Assembly: GCA_937896235.1 (NCBI GenBank)
Contig: CALBMX010000033.1
Span: 124,001-188,000 of the forward strand
Reading direction: 5' to 3'
DNA: 64,000 nt
DNA from: an uncultured bacterium
Lineage (GTDB): Bacteria > Planctomycetota > UBA1135 > GCA-002686595
Of the stretch, positions 9,140 to 19,200 are shown piece after piece; position 1 is the stretch's first letter, and every line of letters starts with the position of its first letter. A program made the position numbers and the translations under genes. A model generated the notes under the pieces. It was not told where the DNA came from. It worked only from the letters and a program-made list of their open reading frames with translations, and did no database searches.

Positions 9140-11188
9140 ATGCGCGTCGCCCTTCTCTACCCCCCGGACTTCTGCCGCCCCACGATGGTTTTCGGTGCCC
9201 TTCCTCTCTTCAACGCTTGCTTGAAGAGGGCGGGCCACGAGACTTTCCTCGCGGACAACAATGCCGAGGCATTTAGCCACGCACTGCTTCCCGGGCAGCT
9301 AGAGCACTACTTCGCCACTTTCGATGAAGCGTGCAGTCGTCTCACAGCGAAGACCGACCGCACCGAGGGCGAGGCCATCCAACTGGGCGTGCTCCGCCGC
9401 CTGACGATCTACCCGCGCGAGCTTATGCTTGAAGTGCGCGAAGCCGCCGACGGATTGCGCGACCCGGAGCGGTTCTACCAACCCGAGCTCTACCGCCACT
9501 ACGATCGCGTCATTAAGACGACGCACACGTTCCTCAACTCTTTCACCGCCCAGCTCGACCCGCGCCACAAGGATTTCACCGAACAGCTCTACACCTACCT
9601 TGAGAGCGAGGTCGTCGATCCCTACCTCGCCTACTACGAGGAGGACCTGATTCCGCGCCTCAAGAAATTCGCGCCCGATGTGATCGCCATGTCTTGCCCT
9701 TTCTCGCCCCAGGTGGGCGCGGGCATGTACGCGGCAAAGCTGATCAAAAGGCACCTCCCCAACGTGAAGTTCCTGATGGGCGGCACGGGTGTGTCCGACG
9801 CCGCAGAGCTCATCCTTAGCCAAGACCGTTTTTGGGATTACATCGACTACTGCATCACGGGTGATGGCGAAGAGGCGATCCCCGCGCTGTGCACTGCGCT
9901 CGAGACAGAGCAGGGACTCGAAAATGTCCCCGGCCTCTGGCGGCGCGCTGAAGGCGAGATTGTTCGCCCGAAGAACAAGGACCTTGCAGATCTCAACGCC
10001 AGCCCCACGCCGGACTACACGGACGTTGACTTCGGGCACTACCAGCTGCCAGAGAAGGCGGGCATCTACACGACCTCGCGCGGCTGCTACTACGGCAAGT
10101 GCACGTTCTGTCCCGAGAGCTTCCGAGACGGCTTCCGTCGTCGGGATCCTGTGCATGTATACACCGACATCAAGGACATGGCTGAGCGCCAAGGCATCCG
10201 CCACGTGCACTTCTTCGACCCGCTCACGCCCCCCTCGACCCTCTCTGCAGTCTCCAAGCGCATCGCCGCAGACAACTTGGACGTCAACTGGTACGCCGAG
10301 GTCAAGTTCGACAACATCTACATGAAGGCGCACCACGCGCGGACTCTTGCTGCGGGTGGCTGCCGCCAGCTGCAGTTTGGCTTCGAATCAGGCGTGCAGA
10401 GTGTTCTCGACAAGATGCTCAAGGGCAACAATCTCGAGCGCATCAAAATCATGATCAAGAACCTGCACGACCATGGAATCTCCACGGTCGCGACATGGTT
10501 CATCGGTTTCCCTTCCGAGACGCGCGAAGATGCGCTCACAACTTGGAAGTTCTGGCGCGAGCACGCCGAGGAGATGCAGCTCAACTTGTACACCGGAACC
10601 TTCTCCGTCGGCCCTGAGATTCCGGTCTACAGCAACCCCGAAGATTACGATTCCAAAATCGTCATCTCCGAGGACGGCTACCCACACTGCGTCCCCCTCT
10701 CGGGCGACGACTGGGATAAAGAGGAGCTTCACCACACCTTCCACACGCGCTCGGACATCGAAGTCACGATCTGCGGTGCGGGGCTGTTGTACGCGACCAA
10801 CTTCCCTGAGCGCCTCTACGAGCTGCGCAACATGAACATGGTCGGGCCTACGTCCCACGACCAGCCGCCGATCAGCGAGCGTACGGTTTGGGCTGCTAAG
10901 GAGAACAACTTCCTCACCCTGACGCAGGAGTTAGATGGCGAGTCCTGCGCCCTCGGCTTCGTTGCCGAGAGCCTGCAGACCTACAAGCTCTCCAGTCTAG
11001 ACATCGACATTCTCGATCGTGTCCGCACACTTGGCAAGGCAGCAGTGGCCGACCTAAAGCTAACGGACGAAGAGCAGCCCAACATGGCGCGACTCATCGA
11101 CATCGGTTTCTTGGAGTCGCGTGATCCAGCTACGGCTGGCCTAAAGTTTGCCCGCGAAGATTCGAGGCCGGTCTTGCCCGTCTGCTAA
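9140..11188 (+). CDS. B12-binding-like radical SAM protein
   Basis: 682 residues. The layout is an N-terminal Rossmann-like region (starting RVALLYPPDF, with a long helical insertion, then DVIAMSCPFSPQVGAG, KFLMGGTGVSD and CITGDGEEAIPAL) followed by a radical SAM core. The region resembles the cobalamin-binding domain of this superfamily but lacks the DxHxxG lower-ligand motif. The cluster cysteines are C316, C321 and C324, giving CX4CX2C rather than CX3CX2C. Later core landmarks include GGCRQLQFGFESG and TWFIGFPSET. About 150 C-terminal residues resemble a regulatory or winged-helix tail. The gene stands alone between gaps, so the pathway is not shown. Such proteins carry out methylation, rearrangement or ring chemistry; no specific reaction is claimed. 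Confidence 0.85.
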   Translation: MRVALLYPPDFCRPTMVFGALPLFNACLKRAGHETFLADNNAEAFSHALLPGQLEHYFATFDEACSRLTAKTDRTEGEAIQLGVLRRLTIYPRELMLEVREAADGLRDPERFYQPELYRHYDRVIKTTHTFLNSFTAQLDPRHKDFTEQLYTYLESEVVDPYLAYYEEDLIPRLKKFAPDVIAMSCPFSPQVGAGMYAAKLIKRHLPNVKFLMGGTGVSDAAELILSQDRFWDYIDYCITGDGEEAIPALCTALETEQGLENVPGLWRRAEGEIVRPKNKDLADLNASPTPDYTDVDFGHYQLPEKAGIYTTSRGCYYGKCTFCPESFRDGFRRRDPVHVYTDIKDMAERQGIRHVHFFDPLTPPSTLSAVSKRIAADNLDVNWYAEVKFDNIYMKAHHARTLAAGGCRQLQFGFESGVQSVLDKMLKGNNLERIKIMIKNLHDHGISTVATWFIGFPSETREDALTTWKFWREHAEEMQLNLYTGTFSVGPEIPVYSNPEDYDSKIVISEDGYPHCVPLSGDDWDKEELHHTFHTRSDIEVTICGAGLLYATNFPERLYELRNMNMVGPTSHDQPPISERTVWAAKENNFLTLTQELDGESCALGFVAESLQTYKLSSLDIDILDRVRTLGKAAVADLKLTDEEQPNMARLIDIGFLESRDPATAGLKFAREDSRPVLPVC

Positions 11189-11244
11189 TTGCACTCGGGG
11201 CAGGGCCGCGTGCTCTTGCGTTTTTGTTTTCGTTTTTTGCGCCG

Positions 11245-11943
11245 CTAGAGGACGCGGATAACGGGGTCAAGCCACTGTACAAAGGAGCGCTTGCCGCTGT
11301 GAACTTGAAAGGCGATATGCCCTTTGAGATCTAGGTTCTCCCCCTCGTCTACAAAATCGACCGCGGGGACTCCGTTTACCCAGGTGCGAATACGCGCACC
11401 CTCGCAGAGGATGCGGTATTGGTTCCACTCGCCAACGACAAAGGCAGCGCGCGCCTCTGGATTACCTTCGAGGTTGGCGAGCCAGCCGCGGCGCCCTTCG
11501 TCGTAAAGGCCTGCGGACCACGCGCGCTCGCTGGGATCGATTTCGATTTGATATCCAAAGAGACGTCCCTCCCCTTCATTCGCTTCCCAGTCCACGTGAC
11601 TGCGGATTTGGATTCCCGAATTCCCCCCCGGCTCGATTCGGACACCCACGAGTAGCTCGAAGTCGCCGTACTCCTCGTCACTCACCAAAAAGGAATTCCT
11701 CTGCATGTTCTCCGCCTCGCCATTGAGCGTGGCGGAGTAGGCTGAGCTCTCCCCATCTCGATCAAAGGAAGCCGAGAAGTTTGCGCCTCCCAAAATTCGC
11801 CAGCGCTCTAAGGGAGCGCTCATCGACTGGGCAATCAAGCGAGTGAATCCCGCCGGGACGAATTCGGACTCCACTGGCCTGCTAAGTGCAGAGCAAGAGC
11901 TGGAGACGAGACAAAGGCCAAGGATGGTAAGGAGGGTTCTCAT
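11245..11943 (-). CDS. DUF1080 (3-keto-disaccharide hydrolase-like) lipoprotein
   Basis: 232 residues with an N-terminal hydrophobic segment ending in SSSC, a weak lipobox, so it is probably exported or anchored. The body is a concanavalin/LamG-like beta-sandwich of the DUF1080 family: NSFLVSDEEYGDFELLVGVR, PGGNSGIQIRSH, EWNQYRILCEGARIRTWVNG and the late HIAFQVHSG are its usual landmarks. The family is greatly expanded in Planctomycetota and includes 3-keto-glycoside hydrolases, but many members are uncharacterised. It is transcribed divergently from the second PVC-type cytochrome, with 70 bases between the two start codons. A TANNNT hexamer sits exactly 6 bases upstream of the ATG. Confidence 0.85.
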   Translation of the reverse strand: MRTLLTILGLCLVSSSCSALSRPVESEFVPAGFTRLIAQSMSAPLERWRILGGANFSASFDRDGESSAYSATLNGEAENMQRNSFLVSDEEYGDFELLVGVRIEPGGNSGIQIRSHVDWEANEGEGRLFGYQIEIDPSERAWSAGLYDEGRRGWLANLEGNPEARAAFVVGEWNQYRILCEGARIRTWVNGVPAVDFVDEGENLDLKGHIAFQVHSGKRSFVQWLDPVIRVL

Positions 11944-11949
11944 TAGGCC

Positions 11950-11955
11950 ATCCTA
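11950..11955 (-). promoter_or_regulatory. Possible -10 element of a leaderless promoter for the DUF1080 gene
   Basis: On the minus strand TAGGAT lies 6 bases before the ATG at 11943, so transcription starting 6-7 bases downstream would begin at the start codon. The sequence AGGA within it could also be read as a distant Shine-Dalgarno site. No -35 box is obvious. Confidence 0.35.
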
Positions 11956-12001
11956 AAGGAGAACAGGACAAAACTCCAATCTCCGGTTCGCTAGGGAACG
12001 C

Positions 12002-12007
12002 TATCAT
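12002..12007 (+). promoter_or_regulatory. Possible -10 element of a leaderless promoter for the second PVC cytochrome
   Basis: TATCAT (5 of 6 matches to TATAAT) lies exactly 6 bases before the ATG at 12014, and no Shine-Dalgarno sequence is present. A matching -35 box is not evident. Confidence 0.42.
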
Positions 12008-12013
12008 GCCTCT

Positions 12014-14470
12014 ATGACTCAGCTCCTCCCTATTCAACTCTGCGCGCTTGGCCTACTGTCCCTAGCGAGTCAAGAGAGAGAGAGCACCACGTTAGTAACT
12101 CCGGATGGATACAACGTCGAGGTGATCGCGAGCAGCCCTCTAATTCACTCTCCTAGAGCGCTCGCTTGGGATGCTTTCGAGAGGCTTTGGGTTCTCGAGA
12201 CCGATGTCCAAGGCTGGCTGGTTGAAAGCTCGGTCTCCACTTCTAAAGAGCAGAGCACACTTGCGTACTTTGAAGATTCGACAGGAGATGGCGCTCTCGA
12301 TCGGCGTGTGGACTTCGCTCGCAACCTGGGGCGTGCCGATTCGTTTTGCCACGCCTATGATGGTGTCCTTGTAGCCACCGACCGCCAACTCCTGTGGCTC
12401 CTGGATCGCGATAAAGATGGCCGATGTGATCTCCGAGAGGTGGTAGCAGATCAACCCGAGCTTCCATTTAGGAGTGAGCTCTTCGGTACCCGTGCACACC
12501 TGCCCGAGCCCATTCGATTGGGTATCGATAACTGGTTCTATGTTTCGAGTCACAACATGCGCTATCGCATGTTGGGAGGAGAGTGGCAAAGCGAGCCCAC
12601 GGCCCTGCTTGACTCGTTTGGTTTCGCCGAGGATGAGTGGGGTCGCCATCTCTTTGGCCCCCGGGCCGAACAGCTCGCAAGTCACCACTTGCCGGCGCAG
12701 AGTTTACCGACCAGCTACCACTTAGATCCGAGCCAGGATCCGAGTGATCCCAAGCCAGCTTTCGTCGAGGTCGACTTTGGTTGGGAGTCCTTCTCGGGCA
12801 CTCGATTGCAAGCGTCCGATCGAAGCGCACTCTTCAGCATTGAAATGGGGAGTGGCCGTGTGTCCAGGTCTCATTTGGCCGAGAAGAAGGGCCTTCTCTC
12901 CATCCAGTCCAGCGAGTGCTTCCTCGCACCTGATCCGGATTCCCTTCCGGTGACTGCGCTTGCTACAGGGCCTGACGGCGCGCTCTATCTTTGCGGTGGC
13001 AGGGTCCTGCGCATGACCCACCAAGACGTCTTTGACGCACGGGATCTCTACGACAACCGCGTGCTAGGACACGCATCTTCTCTGGAGCTGTGCGCGAGCC
13101 TAGGGTCTTCCAATGGATGGCGCCGGCGAACAGCCCAACGCCTGCTCATCGAGCGCGGCCTAGGAGTTGGCCGCACCAAAGACGCACTCCTTCTCTCCTT
13201 GGAGATGCTCGCGACCAATGGCCTCCCTCTGGGCCGGCTCCATGCACTTTGGACCCTTGAGGGCCTTGGACACCTCACGCCGAAACTCTTGCTTAAGGCC
13301 TTCCAGGTTGAGAGAGAGCCCCATCTGCTCTCCGTGTTGGTTCGCCTTGCGGCAGACCTCTATACAGCGCAGTCAACAACCCCTCAAGAGCGCGATGGAA
13401 TGATGCGTGCCTTTACAGCTCTCTCGTATTCAGAGCTAGGCGAGGAGCTCACCGCGGCTCCCCTCGGCACCAATCCGATCCGATTGGGGGCTTTGGACTC
13501 GAGCGGACCCCGGCCCGTGGGTCGCGCAGATCTCACCCCCCATGAAACGGGAACCTCTCCCGATCTTCACCTTGTGCGATGGCAACTTGCCGCAAGCCTG
13601 GGAGAGTTTGGTGCCGCCTCCAACGGAAGCCTGCCATGGACCGAAGAGCAGCTCAGACTCGCTCGTTTTTTACTTGCCGGCCGCGCGGACGACGGACCTT
13701 TGGCAGACAACATCGCCAATGCGGTTCTAGGTCGTGAACTCCAACTTTTTGATGCACTTGGTTCGAGCGCCCTGCTCAATCCGAATTTAGCATCCCGACT
13801 CGCTCGGCAAGTCGAAACTTCGGGTGTCTCCAAGGGTCAGGGTCGGGCTATAGCCGGCATGGCCGAACTTGCCATCCGCTATGGAAGTCGTGCTGCTCTT
13901 GAGGGCCTCCTCGACGCACTCCTTCTCGCCGGTCACTCACCGGACTCGCCTTTCGTTACGGCCGTTTCGTTTCCAACAGGATTGGCAACTGCTCTAGCAT
14001 ACGAGGCGCATCCGCTCTTTGAGTACGCCAGCCCACTAGCCCCTCTACTTGTATTTTCGACCCCTCCGATTCCAGGAGTGAACTCGTTTGGAAGACTGCC
14101 CCTCAGGGGTGAAGAGCTCGCTCAATTTTCAGAGCAAGTCCAACGCGGTGAGAAGATCTACGACATGATTTGCGCTGCGTGCCACATGCCAGGAGGTGAG
14201 GGCTTGGCCTCGCTCGGGCCCCCCCTACTCGAGAGTGATTGGCTTGAGAAAGAGGACGCGACTCTCGCTGATATCGTTCTCAATGGGCTGGATGGAAGCA
14301 TCGACGTCCTGGGTAAGACTTGGGATATGACCATGCCCTCATGGGCCGCCCTCTCCGACCGCCAGCTCGCGGACTGCCTGACCTTTGTACGCGCTACTTT
14401 TGGAAAAATGACCGTGCGGGAAGCGGCGATTTCCGAAGAGACTCTTCGCGAAGTGCGAGCCCGGAGATAG
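12014..14470 (+). CDS. Shortened PVC-type propeller/cytochrome c protein (paralogue)
   Basis: 818 residues, a divergent relative of the protein at 6091-8760. An N-terminal hydrophobic segment is a likely export signal. The propeller landmarks TPDGYNVEVIASSPLIHSP, GLLSIQSSECF and TGPDGALYLCGGRVLRMTHQ are present, but the DLYRGILQH to GLGRIWRI segment found in the first protein is missing between GALY and RVLRMTHQ. A HEAT-like middle (SNGWRRRTAQRLLIE) and a C-terminal cytochrome c domain follow, with CAACH at C720, C723, H724 and a likely axial Met in MTMPSWA. It probably sits in the periplasm as a heme protein. Loss of the conserved segment may mean altered or lost dehydrogenase activity. Confidence 0.85.
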   Translation: MTQLLPIQLCALGLLSLASQERESTTLVTPDGYNVEVIASSPLIHSPRALAWDAFERLWVLETDVQGWLVESSVSTSKEQSTLAYFEDSTGDGALDRRVDFARNLGRADSFCHAYDGVLVATDRQLLWLLDRDKDGRCDLREVVADQPELPFRSELFGTRAHLPEPIRLGIDNWFYVSSHNMRYRMLGGEWQSEPTALLDSFGFAEDEWGRHLFGPRAEQLASHHLPAQSLPTSYHLDPSQDPSDPKPAFVEVDFGWESFSGTRLQASDRSALFSIEMGSGRVSRSHLAEKKGLLSIQSSECFLAPDPDSLPVTALATGPDGALYLCGGRVLRMTHQDVFDARDLYDNRVLGHASSLELCASLGSSNGWRRRTAQRLLIERGLGVGRTKDALLLSLEMLATNGLPLGRLHALWTLEGLGHLTPKLLLKAFQVEREPHLLSVLVRLAADLYTAQSTTPQERDGMMRAFTALSYSELGEELTAAPLGTNPIRLGALDSSGPRPVGRADLTPHETGTSPDLHLVRWQLAASLGEFGAASNGSLPWTEEQLRLARFLLAGRADDGPLADNIANAVLGRELQLFDALGSSALLNPNLASRLARQVETSGVSKGQGRAIAGMAELAIRYGSRAALEGLLDALLLAGHSPDSPFVTAVSFPTGLATALAYEAHPLFEYASPLAPLLVFSTPPIPGVNSFGRLPLRGEELAQFSEQVQRGEKIYDMICAACHMPGGEGLASLGPPLLESDWLEKEDATLADIVLNGLDGSIDVLGKTWDMTMPSWAALSDRQLADCLTFVRATFGKMTVREAAISEETLREVRARR

Positions 14471-14479
14471 CTCTCCAGG

Positions 14480-14511
14480 TTGCGGGGTTGGGGAGCCCCT
14501 TTGACCCGCAA
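14480..14511 (+). terminator. Stem-loop after the second PVC cytochrome gene
   Basis: TTGCGGG at 14480-14486 pairs with CCCGCAA at 14505-14511, and GGGG/CCCC at 14490-14499 can form an inner stem. It starts 10 bases after the stop codon. There is no U-tract, so it may be an mRNA 3' stabiliser or Rho-associated structure rather than an intrinsic terminator. Confidence 0.4.
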
Positions 14512-14718
14512 GGGAGCCTGGGTTCGGCCTTTCTTGGTTTAGGTCGGCAAGGGCCGGCGGGGTCTCATCGTAAGTACGGGCCCGAGATGTTACAAAAGTG
14601 CCTGAAACGTTGGTCCCTGGCTGTCCCACGTACCGACAAACACGATTCGACACGTTCCGTTGCACAGAGAGCCGCCCCCTTGACCCCGCCAAAGAAACTA
14701 GAAAGTACTGCAGAGCCC

Positions 14719-15483
14719 ATGATTCAGGTCGCGGGTGTCACGAAATCCTACGGGAACGCCGTCGCCGTCCAAGACGTCAGCTTCGAAGTCGCGGCAGGAG
14801 AGGTCGTAGGGTTTCTCGGCCCCAACGGCGCTGGAAAAAGCACGCTCCTCAAGATGATCTCGACATGGCATGGCCCTGACAGTGGAACGATCAGGGTCGC
14901 TGGTTTTGACACTGCGGAGGCTCCCCTCGCGGTTCGCCAGAATCTGGGCTACCTGCCGGAGCACAACGCCCTGTGGGACACCATGACTGTGGACCGCCTC
15001 TTGAATTTCATCGGGCGCATGCGCGGCATCCGAGGTGTTGCGCTTCAAGAGCGACGCGCATGGGTCATCGACCGCTGCGAACTTTCCAGTGTCCTCTGGA
15101 AGCGTGTCAACCAATGTTCAAAAGGTTTTCGCCAGCGCATTGGAGTCGCCGCTGCTCTGCTGCACGACCCTGCCGTCGTCCTGCTCGACGAGCCAACCCA
15201 TGGCCTTGACCCCATGCAAGTCGTCGCGTTTCGCGACTTCATCCGGGAGCTCGCCACGATGCCACTCGCAGGTGGCGGTGTGGGGCGTGCCGTCCTCTTC
15301 TCCAGCCACATCCTCGCGGAAGTCGCCGCGATCTCCGACCGCATCTTGGTGATCCGGGAGGGCAGACTTCTGCTCGACGAGCGCACGAGCCTTCTCAAGG
15401 AGAAGGCCTTGCAGGCCGGCACGACGCTCGAAGAGCTCGTCGTTGGGCACATGGCGAAACTCGATCACAAGGAGGCGGTGTGA
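14719..15483 (+). CDS. ABC-2 type transporter ATP-binding protein (GldA-like)
   Basis: 254 residues starting MIQVAGVTKSYGN; the ATG at 14719 places Walker A GPNGAGKST at residues 34-42 as in the family, while upstream in-frame starts would add a long unrelated extension. The signature is CSKGFRQRIG, Walker B VVLLDEPTHGLDP and the H-loop LFSSHILAEV. This type drives ABC-2 permeases and is related to GldA. The gene ends in GTGA, shared with the permease start, and a third overlapping gene encodes a GldG/DUF4340 protein, so the three products probably form one complex. The substrate is unknown. Confidence 0.92.
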   Translation: MIQVAGVTKSYGNAVAVQDVSFEVAAGEVVGFLGPNGAGKSTLLKMISTWHGPDSGTIRVAGFDTAEAPLAVRQNLGYLPEHNALWDTMTVDRLLNFIGRMRGIRGVALQERRAWVIDRCELSSVLWKRVNQCSKGFRQRIGVAAALLHDPAVVLLDEPTHGLDPMQVVAFRDFIRELATMPLAGGGVGRAVLFSSHILAEVAAISDRILVIREGRLLLDERTSLLKEKALQAGTTLEELVVGHMAKLDHKEAV

Positions 15484-16244
15484 AGAATCACCATCCGCCC
15501 CTACGCGACTCCCTTCGACTGTCGCGCATAATCGCCGGGCGCGATCTAGCTGCCGCACTGGACTCGTCGATCGCCCCGGTTGTACTGATCGCCTCGGTGC
15601 TGCTTGTCAACTCTGCCTTCATGAACGGGTTCTTCCTGCATGGGCGGGTTGAGATGTCTAGCTTCTTTCAGCTGATGCCGCTCTTCCTTGCGGTCTTCCT
15701 GCCAGCGCTCTCTATGCGCCTCTTCGCCGAAGAGCACAAGACGCGCACCATTGAAGTCCTCTTCGCACTTCCGATCTCACCACGCGAAGCGGTCCTCGGA
15801 AAATACCTGGCCGCCCTCGGACTCTTCACCCTCTTCTTAGTGGGAACCCTTCCGATCCCCGCCCTGCTCATGGCGCTAGGCGACCCGGACCTAGGCGCCA
15901 TCCTCTCAGGCTACCTAGGTGTGTTCCTACTCGGCGCGGAGCTGCTCGCCCTCGGCGTACTTGCCTCTTCGATAACCGCCGACCAAATCGTCGCATTCAT
16001 CGCCGCAGCTGTTCCAGGTGCAGCTCTTGTGTTACTAGGCGATTTCCGTGTGAAGCGCGTTCTCGACGGCCTAACCGAGAGCCAATCCCTTGGAACAGAC
16101 CTCGCCAACCTGCTCTCTCCGCTGCCAGCTTTTGAAGACTTCGTACGAGGTATCATCGGTGCCTCCTCCCTTCTTCACTTTGGTGCCTTTTGCGCCTTTT
16201 TCTTGTGGGCCGCTGCGCGTCACTTGGACCGCAGAGACGCATGA
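15480..16244 (+). CDS. ABC-2 type permease (GldF-like)
   Basis: 254 residues with about six hydrophobic segments, among them IAPVVLIASVLLVNSAFM, LMPLFLAVFLPALSMRLF and YLAALGLFTLFLVGTLPIP. The cytoplasmic EEHKTRTIEVLFALPISPRE after TM2 is characteristic of ABC-2 permeases of the NosY/GldF group. The start is GTG at 15480, overlapping the ATPase stop by four bases, and the end overlaps the following gene as ATGA. The protein would form the membrane channel for the ATPase encoded upstream. GldF homologues outside gliding Bacteroidota are common in Planctomycetota and other groups, so motility should not be inferred. Confidence 0.9.
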   Translation: MKNHHPPLRDSLRLSRIIAGRDLAAALDSSIAPVVLIASVLLVNSAFMNGFFLHGRVEMSSFFQLMPLFLAVFLPALSMRLFAEEHKTRTIEVLFALPISPREAVLGKYLAALGLFTLFLVGTLPIPALLMALGDPDLGAILSGYLGVFLLGAELLALGVLASSITADQIVAFIAAAVPGAALVLLGDFRVKRVLDGLTESQSLGTDLANLLSPLPAFEDFVRGIIGASSLLHFGAFCAFFLWAAARHLDRRDA

Positions 16245-19200
16245 GAAACGTTTGGACTTGGATGGGCTTGCTGCTCGGGCTCTTCGCGGCGACGCAACTC
16301 GGAAGTTGGGGCCGTAACTTTCCTGGCGTTAGCCTCGAGCTAGGGCAACGCCAACTGCTGCATCTGCAGCCCGAGCTTCGCCAACTTCTACAATCATCAG
16401 ACGCCCCGATCTTCGCGACCTGGTACGTTAGCAGCCCAGAGAAGCTCCCGTCCGACAGGCACTCCATGGCCGAAGACGTGAACGATTTACTCGCCGTGAT
16501 GCGAGCGACTGCCCCCGGGCGCTTCGACTTCGCGCAAGTGGATCCCGAGGCGGACAGCGACCTCGCGGCGTACGCGTCCAAACGCCGGGTCTCTCCGTTC
16601 CGAGCCCTCAATATTCGCGGGGATGCGTCCGCGACGGGCCCCATCTACAGCACCCTCACATTCGAACAATCGGGCCGCAGTCCGGCTCGCATCGAGCACA
16701 TCGGACCCGAGCACTTGGGCGACCTGCAGAACATCATCCTGGAACATCTGCGCGGCAACGGGGAGCAGAGCCCCCCACGATTCCTTCTCGCTAGGCCGGA
16801 AGACGGTGCGGAGGGATTCGCTCAATTGCAAGATGCGCTTGCCGCCCGCGGAGAGGTCCGAACCATCGATTTCGAGGCCGTTGAACCAGGAGAGCTGGAT
16901 CTATGGAGCGAGGTCCTCTTCTGGATGGATCCCGGTTTAGGTGGAGCTGACAAAATCCCAGAGCTCGAGCGCTACTTGGAGTCGGGGCGCTCGGTCATCC
17001 TCGCCGGTGGCGCGAATTCACTCGGAGCCAAGAGCCTCTTTCGAGAGCTCGGCCTAGACACAAAACCAGGCAGGATCCTAACGGATCTCGCGGCGAACAC
17101 CAAGAGAGGGGAGAGAGTTGAGCTCGTCCCATGTATCGCCCCCGATCAAGACTTTCGGCGCCTCTCGGGGCAGCCCAATGGGACGCTCTTCTTTGAAGCT
17201 CCGGGGGCACTCACTTTTATCCCCGACACTCTCGATAGGCGCGGTGTAAGTGCGCGACGCATCGCGAACAGCAGCGAGCGTACGATCCTCGAGATCGACG
17301 GCGTACAGCAAGGCGCGCCCAAGTTGGCTCTAGGGGTACTCCTCGAGCCGGTTGATGCAAGGCGTGGATCGCTAGTCGCCCTCGCCGCTGCGACTCCGTT
17401 GGTGGACGGCTTCCTCGACATGGCGGGCGCCGCGCACAGGCCACTTCTCGCAAGTTTGATCGACTCTTTTGCAGGTCAGAATAGGAGAGCACTGCTCCGC
17501 GCCGGAGCGGCCCCGCCCCAGCGTCTCGCACGGTTTAGCGACGACGAGCGACTCCTCGTCCGCAGCGCCCTGTGGGCCCCCCTCCCGCTGTTCCTTCTGA
17601 TCATTGGAGTCTGGCGCAAGAAGCGCGGCGCGGACCTAATTTTCAGGGGAAGAGGCTTGGCCAACGGCAAGCAGCTTGCGGCCACCGGCTGCGCCGCTGG
17701 ATTTCTCGGCCTCGCAGCGTGGGCCGCATCCACACACGCCGGACCGCGTGCGGACCTGACAGCGGAGGGGCTCAACACTCCATCCCAGGTCACCATCGAC
17801 ATCGCGGAAGAAGTCTCCTTGCGCGGTCCCCTTCAAGCTCAACTCTACTTCAGCGCACCGGCTACACTCAGTCCGTTACTCGCCCAACTCCCCCGCCGAA
17901 TTCACGGGTTGCTCGACTCGCTGGGGCGCGCCGGATTGGCCTCGACAAGAGCGGAAATTCGACCGAGCAGCCTCAGCGACAATGAAGTCGCGGCGCTGGA
18001 GAAAAGTGGCATTCGATCCTTTCGAGCAGCTCGGTCCATGGCAACCAACCAGGCGAGCGCAAGTGCAACCGCAGCTTGGGCGACGCTAGAGTTGCGACGG
18101 GGAGAGCAACGCGAGGTCTTGTCCTTTCAGGATGAGCACGAAGCTGAAGAGCTCGAGTTCCGAGTGGCTTTCGCCCTCGAGCGGATGCGACAGGAGGGCC
18201 TCTCTCCAGGAAGCGGAGAGGTCCGTGTTGGCTTCGCCTCCGATTTACCGCGGATGTCGGCTGCCGAGGACTATGAGTACCAATCGAAGGGCAGCTTCGC
18301 GCCACGCGAAGGTGACGTATTCCAACTTGCCAGGGCAGCTCTGAGTCGTGCGGGTTTCACCGTCGAGCATATCGATCCCCGCGACCCGCAAATCGGAAAA
18401 AGTGCCGCGTTCGAGTATGGGGCTCTCCTCTGGCTGCAACCCCGGCGCAACACCTTGCCGATGCTCGACGCCTTCCAAAGTTACCTGCGCAGGGGCGGTA
18501 GCGCTATCCTTGCCGCCCAACACTTTCGCACCCAAGCTCGCCAATATCGAGGCTCCGACTTCGAGCTTGTTTTCTGGCCGCAACCCCAGGTTCCTGACGT
18601 GGACCGCTTTTGGTTTCCCGAGTTTGGGGTCGACCTGGTGCGCGAAGTTCTCTTCGACAAGGCCTCGGTAACGATTCCAATCGACACGCGTATCCTCGGT
18701 AAAGGCGCAGAGCTTGAATTCCAACCCGAGCCAACGCGGGCCCCGTTTCTGGTGCGCGCCTCTGCATCTAACTTCGCGGATTGCGAGGGAATCCTCGTGG
18801 GCACCGGAGACCTCGCCCTCGCCGATCCCAACTGGATTCGCTTGGACGAAGAGTTGCTCGAAGATAGCGGCTTGCAAGCGAAGGTTCTCTTTACAGGCTC
18901 GGAGGAGTCTTGGCATGCAGACTGGCAGGGCGGTTGGCTCACCGACGAGATGCTCGGAGGTCCGTCGGTTGCGCCTGACGACTTTTCCTACGAAGTGCGG
19001 CCTGCCCTCGGTGTTCTGATTGAAGGCACCTTCCCCGCACCCAAGAATCTTGGCGAGGATGGAGTCGGTCAGCCGATTGCGTTCAAGGCGCTCCCCACTG
19101 AAGAGCTTGCACCTGGGCGACTTCTTTTCGTCGGGAACTCGTCCTTTCTGACGGACAACGCGATCGCCGGAGATGAGTTCCGGGGGGACGCGTTCCTACT

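Noticed and set aside
9299-10336. A 345-codon open frame on the minus strand inside the radical SAM gene
   Set aside because: Its product is low-complexity and Val/Arg rich with no motif, while the plus strand encodes a conserved protein over the same bases. High GC content makes such antisense frames common.
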